The position numbers were made by a program, and so were the translations under genes. Positions 19,601 through 26,729 of a DNA stretch of 64,000 bases are shown piece by piece. This DNA is from Oribacterium sp. KHPX15 (GTDB lineage: Bacteria > Bacillota > Clostridia > Lachnospirales > Lachnospiraceae), in contig NZ_FNRG01000011.1 of the NCBI RefSeq assembly GCF_900107835.1, positions 42,874 through 106,873 on the forward strand, in the 5' to 3' direction. A model generated the notes under the pieces. It searched no databases and was not told where the DNA came from. It saw nothing but the letters and a program-made list of their open reading frames with translations. Position 1 is the first letter of the stretch. Every line of letters begins with the position of its first letter.

Positions 19601-19746
19601 ACGATTTTAACAAGCTCACCGGCATACTTGAATCCTTATCCAGATATAACCTGCCGGAAAAGGAAAGAGACAGAGTAAAGCGACTCTCTGATGCAGCAGA
19701 CGAGTTCGAGTGGGAACAGATGAGCGAAATACTAAACGAATCGTAA
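16612..19746 (+). CDS. FIST-sensor hybrid histidine kinase with REC and HPt domains
   Basis: This 1044-aa cytoplasmic protein carries a whole phosphorelay. Residues about 20-370 are FIST N and C domains, thought to bind small ligands such as amino acids. Next come HisKA (SHEIRTP, phospho-acceptor His446), HATPase_c (N box near 563, GTGLGI near 628), a receiver domain (LVVDD, LLDYRMPEMDG, phospho-acceptor Asp748) and an HPt domain (VHALKSSS, His913). No transmembrane helix is visible, so the signal is sensed inside the cell. No response regulator with an output domain is adjacent, so the final target is elsewhere. A palindrome overlaps the stop codon and lies at the left edge of the accessory island. 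Confidence 0.93.
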   Translation: MIQKTFIVHDESETFELLASAKLYSLYQNARSTFAFLSCSNATHIQIQQVGRVLKSAYPGIKLIAGSQAVNDGINGRCTVRISFFYFDEAEVETCTLDYNSLSREEAISRAVEFLNLHENLKGVCVMSIGGDIGSRYFLEKVSAPFPGVPFFGGLAGEPVESKLPEDQSGFIMTDHMTDRGIALAAFFGENLHIMMNQQLPWKAVGRELTAKIDKTKKNKLADICLTSLDDQSPVDIYKHYLGVELNDYFLQNVREFPLIANHNEEKNIFIPMDFNDSGELFYNGGIRDGDKLRLGYGNPEDFLRKADAGSKIIDSFGAEGLLIFVCYIHKMILKDKSGEEIKCYLRNCVGLNYYYAMGEICGFAGNGEIQNGTLVAVAMREGEKNAEVKNDLFKLQSDYGKRDIVPLNERLLNFLEVTTNEYDEMAHIAEQANKAKSDFLSNMSHEIRTPINAVLGMDEMILRDTEEPKTRKYAENIQDAGNILLSLVNDILDFSKIEAGKMNIIPVEYDSRSALNDLLNMVKKRAQDKGLDLRVQVDPRIPCIMRGDVIRLKQIVLNIINNAIKYTNYGSILIRAVLLNMDHDAGTVILRCNVIDSGVGIKREDIPRLFNAFDRIEEKRNRGVEGTGLGINITQKLLQAMDSHLEVESIYGIGSIFSFNLKQEVVDWSPVGNFALLISKDRRQNQVYKPGFTAPKARILVVDDAPMNLHVVEGLLDGTEIQLDTAVSGADCLIWIQQNRYDLILLDYRMPEMDGIETLHEIRKLGDWRATVPVICLTANAMTGAREQYLKAGFDDYVTKPIKPQLLEEAIIQYLPRELVNLKDAPAKPVDEEGRSAEIRTDGQGNVSGPPYPASLFMNEELDIYHALNACAGPKMFVRSLKEYIKRFPAAVEEIQALYDSRDIKGFTIKVHALKSSSFLVGFVRLSRLCALLEKDGDAGDIADIDEKVPELFLLAKKIMSYEYDFEEGKTGGMGEIDPAGLQKAYGAIKEAIEEYDFNKLTGILESLSRYNLPEKERDRVKRLSDAADEFEWEQMSEILNES

Positions 19747-19765
19747 TGGGGTCAGCCCCCCATTA
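19744..19765. repeat. GGGGTCAGCCCCCC palindrome, copy 1
   Basis: TAATGGGG (19744-19751) pairs with CCCCATTA (19758-19765), starting at the stop codon of the kinase gene. The core resembles the longer palindrome at 54198 (GGTCAGACCCCC). Such GGGTCAGACCC palindromes often occur as dispersed intergenic elements. Confidence 0.6.
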
Positions 19766-20220
19766 CTGTTACCACAAGACAGCTCGTCGACGACGGCGTC
19801 TACCACAAACATATTTTGAGTCATATAGGACTCTAAGATGTACAAATTAGCTCTGACATGGTACACTAGGTGCGCTGTATCAGGGCTTCTTTGAATTAGA
19901 GAAGCTTGGATTATATGGAAATTCAACACTTTTTAAGGAGATATAAATTATGAAGCTTGGAATCGGCGTCAGTGCCTGATTTCACGTATCTCTCCATAAG
20001 TTCTTAAGCCTTATTATTTCGGAATTCCCAAATATCATAAATTTCACATAAATTCCCATATCTTCATAAAAAATATAAAATATTAGCGTAGCGATAGCGT
20101 AAGTACTGGCGTAGTTCGGTAGACTTGGCCATGATGATAAGTAAGTGATAATAATAGTTACTTCCCAAAATGAGCCTTAGTGCATACGCGCTTATTCATG
20201 AGCGCCTTGATAAATACAAA

Positions 20221-20298
20221 ACAAACCCTTCCGGGTATGTCATTAGATGGATAATTACTTCTGCTATTTGACATGAACTGCGGAGGGTTTGTTTTTTT
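20221..20298 (+). terminator. Terminator-like hairpin upstream of the AlbA-domain gene
   Basis: ACAAACCCT (20221-20229) pairs with AGGGTTTGT (20284-20292), TGTCA pairs with TGACA inside, and a run of seven T follows. The loop is long (about 30 nt). Confidence 0.6.
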
Positions 20299-20314
20299 AG
20301 ATCTAACCGATTTA

Positions 20315-20385
20315 TTTACCAACTTATTTACCAATGTGATATAATGAATCTGGTTGGTAAATACATTGGTAAAAAGGTTGGTAAA
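20315..20385 (+). promoter_or_regulatory. Iteron promoter/operator: five TTGGTAAA sites at 12-bp steps
   Basis: TTTACCAA lies at 20315 and 20327, and its complement TTGGTAAA at 20354, 20366 and 20378. Copies in each group are exactly 12 bp apart. Between the groups is an extended -10 element, TGA followed by TATAAT (20340-20345). The layout, with two sites over the -35 region and three over the start of the transcript, is that of an autoregulated or repressed promoter. Confidence 0.7.
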
Positions 20386-20388
20386 TCT

Positions 20389-21783
20389 ATGAGTTTGACA
20401 GATAAGATTATCGAGCTATGTTCTTATGACGATGAACAAGAATGGTTTGAATTTAAAGAGAACTGGTTTCAGCCGGAAGAGCTTGGAGAATATGTTTCTG
20501 CGTTGTCGAATGCAGCAGCATTTCATTATCAGGAAATGGCGTATTTTATTTGGGGTGTTAATGATGATACTCATGAGATAGTTGGAACCAATTTTAATCA
20601 GTACTGTGACTATAACAAAGAACCGTATCAAAATTACTTGGCTAGAAATCTTTCTCCAAGTATTAATTTTTCTTTTGAAGAGGTAGAAATCAACGGTAAA
20701 AGAGTAGTTGCATTACTTATTCCACCGGCAACGGAAATCCCCACATCTTTCCGTGAAACTCGTTTTATCAGAATTGGATCTTCAAAAAATAATATAAAGA
20801 AATATCCAAAACGTGAAATCCAGCTTTTTAAAATTTTGGACGGGCGTATAGAAACTATAGAGACTATTCCAGCAAAATATCAGGACTTAACCTTTAACAA
20901 ACTGTTTGGATATTATGGCTCAAAAGGGATAGTTCTTAAAGAAGAAACGTTTGAGAAAAACTTAAAACTTAGAAATAAAGACGGTGAGTATAATATGCTT
21001 GCCCAGCTTCTATCAGATAATTCTCATATACCGCTCAGAGTTTCAATATTTGAGGGGAAAACGAAGAGTGCGCCTTTGTTTTCTGTTCGAGAATTTGGCA
21101 ATAATTGTATTCTTTATTCGTTGGATAGTTTGCTCCAGTATGGAGATGTTTTGAATATTATACAAGCGGATGAAACAGACAGAGTCGTTGAACGCAAAGA
21201 AGTACCTTTGTTTGATAACAAAGCATTTCGCGAGGCTATTATTAATGCAGTACTTCATAATTATTGGGTGTCCGGAAATGAACCGATGATTTCAGTTTAT
21301 TCTGATAGAATCGAAATATTATCCAGAGGGACCTTGGCACCGGCACAGACAATGGAAGGGTTTTATCTTGGTGAGTCTGTTCCGGTTAATGAGAAATTAT
21401 CGGAGATATTCTTGCAACTGCATATTAGTGAAAAGTCTGGAAGAGGAGTTCCTACCATTATTGACACATATGGCAAGGATGCTATTACCTTTAGAGAAAA
21501 TTCAATTGTGGTTACGATTCCGTTTAACAGGCTTAATGAAGTTGGTAAAAAGATTGGTAAAAAAGTTGGTAATTCCGATGTGGATAGACCTATATTAAAT
21601 CCCAGAAGGCAGACAATCCTGTTAGAAATCAAGCAGAATCCATATGTAACAAAACACGAACTTTCAGAAATAATAGGTATAAGTACTACAGCCATTGATA
21701 ATAATATTGCTTATTTGAGAAATAATGGTTTTATTGAGAGAGTTGGTAAAACTAAAGGTGGATATTGGGAGGTTATTGAGTGA
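20389..21783 (+). CDS. AlbA_2/Schlafen-type ATP-binding protein with C-terminal winged helix
   Basis: This protein of about 465 aa is of the COG2865 kind. Residues about 5-115 form an AlbA_2 (Schlafen-like) domain (EWFEFKENWF, ALSNAAAF). An ATPase-like region follows (AFREAIINAVLHNYW, SDRIEILSRG). The C-terminus is a winged helix (VTKHELSEIIGISTTAIDNNIAYLR). Family members are often linked to regulation or defence, and the exact role is unknown. I start at ATG 20389, because the in-frame ATG at 20344 lies inside the -10 box. Ribosome-site support at 20389 is weak. A VGKKIGKKVGN linker is encoded by three TTGGTAAA-type iterons at 21542-21573. AT-rich, so probably acquired. Confidence 0.75.
   Translation: MSLTDKIIELCSYDDEQEWFEFKENWFQPEELGEYVSALSNAAAFHYQEMAYFIWGVNDDTHEIVGTNFNQYCDYNKEPYQNYLARNLSPSINFSFEEVEINGKRVVALLIPPATEIPTSFRETRFIRIGSSKNNIKKYPKREIQLFKILDGRIETIETIPAKYQDLTFNKLFGYYGSKGIVLKEETFEKNLKLRNKDGEYNMLAQLLSDNSHIPLRVSIFEGKTKSAPLFSVREFGNNCILYSLDSLLQYGDVLNIIQADETDRVVERKEVPLFDNKAFREAIINAVLHNYWVSGNEPMISVYSDRIEILSRGTLAPAQTMEGFYLGESVPVNEKLSEIFLQLHISEKSGRGVPTIIDTYGKDAITFRENSIVVTIPFNRLNEVGKKIGKKVGNSDVDRPILNPRRQTILLEIKQNPYVTKHELSEIIGISTTAIDNNIAYLRNNGFIERVGKTKGGYWEVIE
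21542..21573 (+). repeat. Intragenic TTGGTAAA iterons
   Basis: TTGGTAAA at 21542 and 21554 and TTGGTAAT at 21566 repeat the 12-bp step of the promoter iterons. They encode the 4-residue repeat (V/I)GKK between the ATPase and winged-helix domains. One more copy lies at 21745. Confidence 0.8.
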
Positions 21784-21847
21784 TTAAACCAGATTAGAAA
21801 TTAAAAAATACTAAATGGTAAGGAAAGTGGAAAAAAGGAGTGCTATT

Positions 21848-22078
21848 ATGACAGAACAATTCAAATGGGTAGATTATTACGAGGAGTTTGCATCAAAGCT
21901 TCTTGAGTATAGGAACAACAGAAAAGAACTTATAGATAAAATTGTAAAAGTTTATGATATCCTGTTATTTTTTTTGATGCAAAATGCGCAGATGTTCTGC
22001 AAGCGCAATTATTTTGCAGAAACGCATATATACAGACTTTATGCTTCTAGAATGCATCGCAGGAAATCTGCATGGTAA
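21848..22078 (+). pseudogene. Remnant of a McrB-like AAA ATPase gene (5' end only)
   Basis: The first 38 residues (beginning MTEQFKWVDYYEEFASKLL and continuing to KIVKVYD) look like the N-terminus of McrB-like ATPases of modification-dependent restriction systems. After about position 21962 the likeness stops and the frame runs through low-complexity sequence to a chance stop. A full McrB would be several hundred residues long, so this is a truncated relic. It follows the AlbA-domain gene by 64 bp. The ATG has AAAGGAG upstream. The identification rests on recall of the N-terminal pattern only. Confidence 0.5.
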
Positions 22079-22108
22079 AAAAGCCGAAAAGCCATACCTG
22101 TTTTCATG

Positions 22109-22130
22109 CCGCAGACTATCTGCGGTTTTA
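22109..22130 (+). terminator. Terminator after the McrB remnant
   Basis: CCGCAGA (22109-22115) pairs with TCTGCGG (22119-22125) around a 3-nt loop, followed by TTTTATTTT. Confidence 0.8.
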
Positions 22131-22240
22131 TTTTGCACTTTTTTATTTTCTTGTTTCGGATTAGCCAATATCTTGTCCCACATACAAGATGAAAGGCAAA
22201 GAAGCTTCAGCCAATATTAATGCAGGACAGGAGGATTGCA

Positions 22241-22471
22241 ATGAGTGATTACACTGATGAGAAATTTGTGAAGATATTGAGGCATCTGGCATCACAATTG
22301 CCGGCGTACTGGGTTGTGAGTTGTGAAGGGGGAGTGAATTCCAAAAAACTTAAGGAAGAGCTGATGGATGAATTTAAAATGCCTGAGTCCAGTGCCAGAG
22401 CGTGTGTGAATGTGGCAAAAAGTAATAGTATCGGACTGATTTTGTATTGTATGTTGGGAAGAAAACTTTAA
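22241..22471 (+). CDS. Small hypothetical protein
   Basis: I do not recognise this 76-aa product. It starts MSDYTDEKFVKILRHLASQLP and is predicted mostly helical, with a basic C-terminal half (KKLKEELMDEF, SSARACVNVAK) that could be a small DNA-binding fold. ATG 22241 has a very good ribosome site (GGAGGATTGCA). It lies between a terminator and the integrase fragment. In mobile elements a small protein in this place is often an excisionase or regulator, but nothing in the sequence proves that. Confidence 0.5.
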   Translation: MSDYTDEKFVKILRHLASQLPAYWVVSCEGGVNSKKLKEELMDEFKMPESSARACVNVAKSNSIGLILYCMLGRKL

Positions 22472-22535
22472 TCAAAAGAGTGCCCTTCGAAGAGTACATA
22501 AACCGCGCTACAGAGGTGCGATTCGCCTTTTTGAC

Positions 22536-22545
22536 TTTACGCCAA
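22536..22545 (-). repeat. Possible integrase arm-type site, inverted copy
   Basis: TTTACGCCAA is the exact reverse complement of the TTGGCGTAAA pair at 23278-23298. The copies flank the integrase fragment. Confidence 0.4.
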
Positions 22546-22627
22546 TATATTGATAAAAGAGCCTGATTGTGGTAATGTATTGCTTGCACTTAGGCTCTTT
22601 TTCGGAAGAAGGAAAGGAGCTGATCGT

Positions 22628-23353
22628 ATGGGTAGAGATCTGAAAGGTAAAGAACTTGGACCTGGGGTCATGCAAAGGAAAGACGGAAAATATTCCGCCA
22701 GATATACAGGTGCAGATGGTAAGCGACATGAGAAATACTTTGATAAAGTATCAGAAGCAAAGAAATATGTCGCTTTGGGAAAACTGAATAATGATGAGGA
22801 TGTGGACGGCAGAGTAGAGACTCTTACTGTTGATCAGTGGTATCGGTACTGGATGAGGACTTTTAAATCCTCATTGGCGCCAAACACACAAAGGAACTAT
22901 CGTGACAGGTATGAACGTGATATCAAGCCTCGTATAGGTAAGATGAAGATTACGGATGTCAAAGCTATGCATTGTCAGCAGATCATAAATGCGATGTCTG
23001 GTAGATATGCCACAAGCACAATCTATCAGACTTATATTTGCATGGGTTCAATGCTGAAAAGTGCTATGATGAATGACATTATTCCCAAGCAGCCGATTAA
23101 TGGTGTTGTGATGCCTAAGGATAAAAAGAGAGGTGTGATACACTTCCTTACTATCGATGAGCAGGACCGTTTTGTTGAAGCTGCTAAGAAGACAAGGAAT
23201 GCGCCGCAGTTCCTGCTTGTTTTACAGACAGGCTTGAGAACGGGAGAGCTTATTGGATTGACATGGGTTTGCGCCAGTTGGCGTAAAATTGGCGTAAACC
23301 TCCGAAATAAAATACAAGAAAAGCCCGTAAATTCGGGCATGGAGGAAATATAA
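22628..23353 (+). pseudogene. Truncated tyrosine recombinase (integrase)
   Basis: Residues 1-213 match a phage or ICE-type tyrosine integrase. There is an arm-binding N-terminal domain (KDGKYSARYTGADGKRHEKYF), a SAM-like core-binding domain (TLTVDQWYRYWMRTFK) and the start of the catalytic domain with the first catalytic Arg (TGLRTGEL, Arg204). After GLTW (Trp213) the match ends and the last 28 codons run into sequence next to ychF. The distal Lys, HxxR, His and Tyr are missing, so the enzyme cannot be active. ATG 22628 has AAAGGAG. The stop codon overlaps the first base of ychF, so ychF may now be transcribed from inside this relic. Confidence 0.85.
23278..23298 (+). repeat. Direct pair of TTGGCGTAAA
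   Basis: Two exact copies at 23278-23287 and 23289-23298, lying where the integrase homology ends. With the inverted copy at 22536 they look like arm-type integrase sites or an attachment region. Confidence 0.45.
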
Positions 23354-24450
23354 TGAAATTAGGAATCGTGGGATTACCGAACGTTGGTAAGTCAACACTT
23401 TTTAACGCAATAACAAAGGCAGGAGCTGAGTCTGCAAACTATCCTTTCTGTACCATCGAACCGAATGTCGGCGTAGTAGCAGTACCGGATGAGCGCCTCG
23501 ACAAGCTGGCTGCTCTTTACAACTCACAGAAGATCACACCGGCGGTTATCCAGTTCGTGGATATCGCAGGACTTGTAAAGGGAGCATCAAAGGGTGAAGG
23601 TCTCGGCAACCAGTTCCTTTCAAACATCAGAGAGACAGATGCCATCGTTCACGTAGTCCGCTGCTTCGATGACGGCAATATAGTACACGTAGACGGTTCC
23701 GTTGATCCTATCAGAGACATCGAAACCATCAACCTTGAGCTCATCTTCTCCGATCTTGACCTCCTTGACAGACGTATGGCAAAGACCAAGAAGCTAGCCA
23801 ACAACGACAAGGATGCCAAGGCCGAGTACGCCCTCCTCGAGGAGCTTCACGCACACCTCGAGTCAGACAAGCTCGCCATCTCCTACGACGCCGGTGACGA
23901 CGACAAAAACGCCTTCGTAGATTCCCTCGACCTCCTCACCAGAAAGCCTGTAATCTATGCGGCAAATGTTGACGAAGATTCCGTTGCTGACGATGGCGCT
24001 TCCAATGCCTACGTCCAGAAGGTTCGCGAGTATGCGAAAACCAACAACTCCGGAGTATTTGTTATCAGTGCCAGAATCGAAGAGGAAATCGCAGAGCTTG
24101 AAGACGACGAAAAGGCAGAGTACCTCGAAAGCCTCGGCATGACAGAGTCCGGTCTCGACAAGATCGTCCGTGCCTCCTACAGCCTTCTTGGCCTCATGTC
24201 CTTCCTGACAGCCGGCGAAAAGGAAACCAGAGCCTGGACCATCAAAGTGGGAACCAAAGCTCCTCAGGCCGCCGGCAAGATCCACTCCGACTTCGAAAGA
24301 GGCTTCATCAAAGCCGAAGTCATAAACTATCAGGACCTTCTCGATTGCGGCTCCACCTCCGCCGCCCGCGAAAAAGGCCTTGTAAGAATGGAAGGTAAGG
24401 AGTACGTCATGCAGGACGGCGATGTTGTAGAATTCAGGTTCAACGTATAA
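23353..24450 (+). CDS. ychF: Ribosome-associated ATPase of the Obg family (YchF/OLA1)
   Basis: The 365-aa product is a full-length YchF. The P-loop is [13 protein letters not shown], followed by [22 protein letters not shown], the NVDE specificity motif and a C-terminal TGS-like domain. The family prefers ATP, binds ribosomes and affects stress responses. GGAGG lies 8 bp before the ATG, and a GCCCG/CGGGC hairpin (23323-23338) lies just upstream. Codon choice is GC-rich, in contrast with the AT-rich island to its left. A perfect 15-bp-stem terminator follows. Confidence 0.97.
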   Translation: MKLGIVGLPNVGKSTLFNAITKAGAESANYPFCTIEPNVGVVAVPDERLDKLAALYNSQKITPAVIQFVDIAGLVKGASKGEGLGNQFLSNIRETDAIVHVVRCFDDGNIVHVDGSVDPIRDIETINLELIFSDLDLLDRRMAKTKKLANNDKDAKAEYALLEELHAHLESDKLAISYDAGDDDKNAFVDSLDLLTRKPVIYAANVDEDSVADDGASNAYVQKVREYAKTNNSGVFVISARIEEEIAELEDDEKAEYLESLGMTESGLDKIVRASYSLLGLMSFLTAGEKETRAWTIKVGTKAPQAAGKIHSDFERGFIKAEVINYQDLLDCGSTSAAREKGLVRMEGKEYVMQDGDVVEFRFNV

Positions 24451-24499
24451 AGCGCATTGCAAACTCCCGAACTTCCTGTAGTTTTAAAAAAGTGAGATT

Positions 24500-24545
24500 A
24501 GAAGCAGTAAAGTGTACAAAGCACTTTGCTGCTTCTTGTATTTTT
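24500..24545 (+). terminator. ychF terminator
   Basis: AGAAGCAGTAAAGTG (24500-24514) pairs perfectly with CACTTTGCTGCTTCT (24522-24536), followed by TGTATTTTT. Confidence 0.95.
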
Positions 24546-24625
24546 CGCATTTGTATGCAAAAAAGGTGATTTTAGTAGAGAAACTAATGTTTAAGAATAT
24601 GCTACTATCGCCTTATACAAAGTGA

Positions 24626-24780
24626 GGAAAATGGAAGGGATGTGTGGCTAGGCTTGCGAACTGAAAGAACATCTCGAGTGGTTTGTCCGAATGGGGCGCA
24701 CGTCAGTGCGATCCAGGCGGACAAACCACTCGAGATGTTCTTTCAACTTCGTGAGCCGTCACGCGTCCCTTCCATTTTCC
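24626..24780. repeat. 155-bp near-perfect inverted repeat
   Basis: The arms run from GGAAAATGGAAGGGA (24626-24640) to TCCCTTCCATTTTCC (24766-24780). Inside, 24663-24689 and 24718-24744 are perfect 27-bp complements. The centre forms a further CGCAC/GTGCG stem near 24697-24710. No protein-coding frame is supported. It could be a miniature inverted-repeat element or the body of a structured RNA that ends at the terminator at 24799. Confidence 0.9.
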
Positions 24781-24798
24781 GTACCATTTCAAAAAAAC

Positions 24799-24848
24799 GG
24801 TGGAGAAAAATCCCAAAATCCTGGGATTTCCCTCCACCTTATTTTTTT
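24799..24848 (+). terminator. Terminator following the long inverted repeat
   Basis: GGTGGA (24799-24804) pairs with TCCACC (24833-24838), AATCCCA pairs with TGGGATT inside, and TTATTTTTTT follows. There is no gene between it and the ychF terminator, so it must end some other transcript. From 24849 to 25110 I see no gene or clear signal. Confidence 0.85.
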
Positions 24849-25113
24849 GCGATTTTTACCCCGAAAAAAGATACTATTCTTACATCCCCCACTATCCACC
24901 ACCAAAGAACCGGTCGCACTGTTCAAGGGCCGGCACGTCAACCGTGCCACTCAAAAACCCACGCAATTCCGCCAAAATTCTGTAAAAATTTCGAAAACTC
25001 CATATTAAAATAATTAAAAATCCCGGAGAAAAAACCCTAAAATAATATAAAAATATCCTAAAAATTTATTATAAAATTCAGGAGCTTTACCCCCATTATT
25101 ACGGTATCTTAGC

Positions 25114-25142
25114 TTGACACCGATGGTAAAAAATTGCATTAT
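25114..25142 (+). promoter_or_regulatory. mraZ promoter
   Basis: TTGACA (25114-25119), a 17-bp spacer, then CATTAT (25137-25142), immediately before the MraZ boxes. Confidence 0.8.
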
Positions 25143-25150
25143 ATTTATAG

Positions 25151-25180
25151 AAGTGGTAGAAAGTGGTAGAAAGTGGTAGG
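25151..25180 (+). promoter_or_regulatory. MraZ operator: three 10-bp direct repeats
   Basis: AAGTGGTAGA occurs at 25151 and 25161, and AAGTGGTAGG at 25171. MraZ is known to bind tandem repeats in front of its own operon: TGGGN with 5-nt spacers in E. coli, AAAGTG-type boxes in mollicutes. The repeats lie at the transcript start, so binding would repress the division cluster. Confidence 0.85.
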
Positions 25181-25188
25181 AAAGGGAT

Positions 25189-25617
25189 ATGTCATTTACA
25201 GGAGAATATCACCACAACCTAGATGCCAAGGGCAGACTTATCATTCCCGCCAAGTTCAGAGACCAGCTCGGAACGGAGTTCACGGTTACAAGAAGCTTGG
25301 ATGGATGTCTTGCTATGTATGCGTCTAATGAGTGGGAAATCCTTGAAAACAAGTTAAATGCTCTTCCTATGACAAATGAGAAGGCCAGAGGCCTTAAGAG
25401 ATTTCTCCTCGGTTCTGCCAACACCTGCGAGTTAGACAAGCAGGGAAGAATCCTTATCCCACCGGTTCTCAGGGATAAAGCGAACCTTGATAAGGATATT
25501 ACATTACTCGGTGTGGGAGATCACATAGAGATATGGAATGCTGATCTTTACAACGAAAAGTACAATTTTGATGATGAGGAAGCTCTTGAAGCCGACTGGG
25601 AAGGTCTTGGTATCTGA
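25189..25617 (+). CDS. mraZ: Transcriptional regulator MraZ
   Basis: The 142-aa product has two AbrB-like MraZ half-domains: residues about 5-50 with [17 protein letters not shown], and about 76-120 with [18 protein letters not shown]. It forms rings that bind tandem operator repeats and regulate the division and cell-wall cluster that it heads. The operator is visible just upstream. The ATG follows AGGAAAGGG. Its stop overlaps the ATG of rsmH. Confidence 0.98.
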   Translation: MSFTGEYHHNLDAKGRLIIPAKFRDQLGTEFTVTRSLDGCLAMYASNEWEILENKLNALPMTNEKARGLKRFLLGSANTCELDKQGRILIPPVLRDKANLDKDITLLGVGDHIEIWNADLYNEKYNFDDEEALEADWEGLGI

Positions 25618-26558
25618 TGTTTAAACATTATTCCGTTCTTTTACATGAAACAGTAGATGGACTCAACATTAAACCGGACGGAATCTATGTAGACGGAACC
25701 CTGGGGGGCGGCGGACATGCATCACTTGTATGCGAAAGGTTATCATCGGAAGGAAGACTCATCGGTATAGATCAGGATAAGGATGCCATAGCGGCAGCCA
25801 CAGAAAGACTGAAGGACCACAAGGACAAGGTCACCATAGTCAGAAGCAACTATGAAGCCATCGACAAGGTGCTTCAGGATCTTTCAATCAGCAAGGTCAA
25901 TGGCATTTACCTAGACCTCGGAGTTTCAAGTTATCAGCTTGACACCGCAGAGAGAGGCTTCAGCTACAGGGCGGATGCGCCCCTTGATATGAGGATGGAC
26001 GACAGGAATCCCATAACTGCAGCTGATATCGTTAATGATTACACCGAGTCTCAGCTCTTTCACATGATCAAAAACTATGGGGAGGATAGATTTGCACAGA
26101 ATATCGCTAAGCATATCTGTCAGTATCGTGAGAAAAAGCGCATAGAGACAACCTTTGAACTGTCAGAGATCATTTCGGGAGCAATTCCCGCAAGGATCAG
26201 AGCGACCTCGGGACATCCCGCAAAAAGAACCTTTCAGGCGATACGAATCGAGCTGAACCGGGAACTGGATGTTCTTGAGGACTCCATCGACAAGATGATC
26301 GATGCCCTGGAGGAAGACGGAAGACTTTGCATCATCACCTTCCATTCCTTAGAGGACAGGATAGTAAAAAACAAATTCCGCACAGCCGAGAAGCCGTGCG
26401 TTTGCCCGCCGGAGTTTCCGATCTGCACCTGCGGAAGGAAATCAAAAGGCAGGGTTATCACAAGGAAGCCGATACTTCCGAGTGAACAGGAGCTTTTGGA
26501 GAATTCCAGATCCAAGAGCGCAAAGCTCAGAATTTTCGAGAAACACACAGACTTATAA
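25617..26558 (+). CDS. rsmH: 16S rRNA (cytosine-1402-N4)-methyltransferase
   Basis: The 313-aa enzyme methylates N4 of C1402 in the ribosomal P site. It opens [16 protein letters not shown] and carries the SAM-binding [11 protein letters not shown], the [14 protein letters not shown] block and the C-terminal [15 protein letters not shown]. The ATG overlaps the mraZ stop, so the two are translationally coupled. The 171 bp before ftsL contain one hairpin (GGCCGAAGG with CCTTTGGCC, about 26617-26640) and no T-run. Confidence 0.98.
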   Translation: MFKHYSVLLHETVDGLNIKPDGIYVDGTLGGGGHASLVCERLSSEGRLIGIDQDKDAIAAATERLKDHKDKVTIVRSNYEAIDKVLQDLSISKVNGIYLDLGVSSYQLDTAERGFSYRADAPLDMRMDDRNPITAADIVNDYTESQLFHMIKNYGEDRFAQNIAKHICQYREKKRIETTFELSEIISGAIPARIRATSGHPAKRTFQAIRIELNRELDVLEDSIDKMIDALEEDGRLCIITFHSLEDRIVKNKFRTAEKPCVCPPEFPICTCGRKSKGRVITRKPILPSEQELLENSRSKSAKLRIFEKHTDL

Positions 26559-26729
26559 AACGGACAGCAGAGTCACAACATGTAGACATTAGCATCAGAC
26601 AGAAACACGAGGCACCGGCCGAAGGGCAGCCTTTGGCCATGGATTGGTCGCACAGCCAGGGATGGCTTTTACATAGTTCCTGTTATATGCGGTAAGAGGG
26701 ACCGTTAGGAATTCAGGGGAGGAGTAGTT

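Larger units (their letters stand above)
19766..20388. other. Left part of accessory island, no confident gene
   Basis: This stretch lacks a credible full gene. At 19937-19979 a good ribosome site (AAGGAG) precedes a 9-codon frame, MKLGIGVSA, whose first 16 bases match the start of ychF (23353) at 13 positions. A terminator-like hairpin at 20221 and the iteron promoter at 20315-20385 fill the right half. Base composition becomes clearly AT-rich from about 19980. Confidence 0.5.

Noticed and set aside
20344..20388. Upstream ATG of the AlbA-domain gene as the true start
   Set aside because: ATG 20344 overlaps the TATAAT of the best promoter and has no ribosome site, so ATG 20389 is preferred, though a different upstream promoter would reopen the question.
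24642..25013. Open frames across the long inverted repeat
   Set aside because: They translate the palindrome and terminators, lack ribosome sites and give no recognisable protein.
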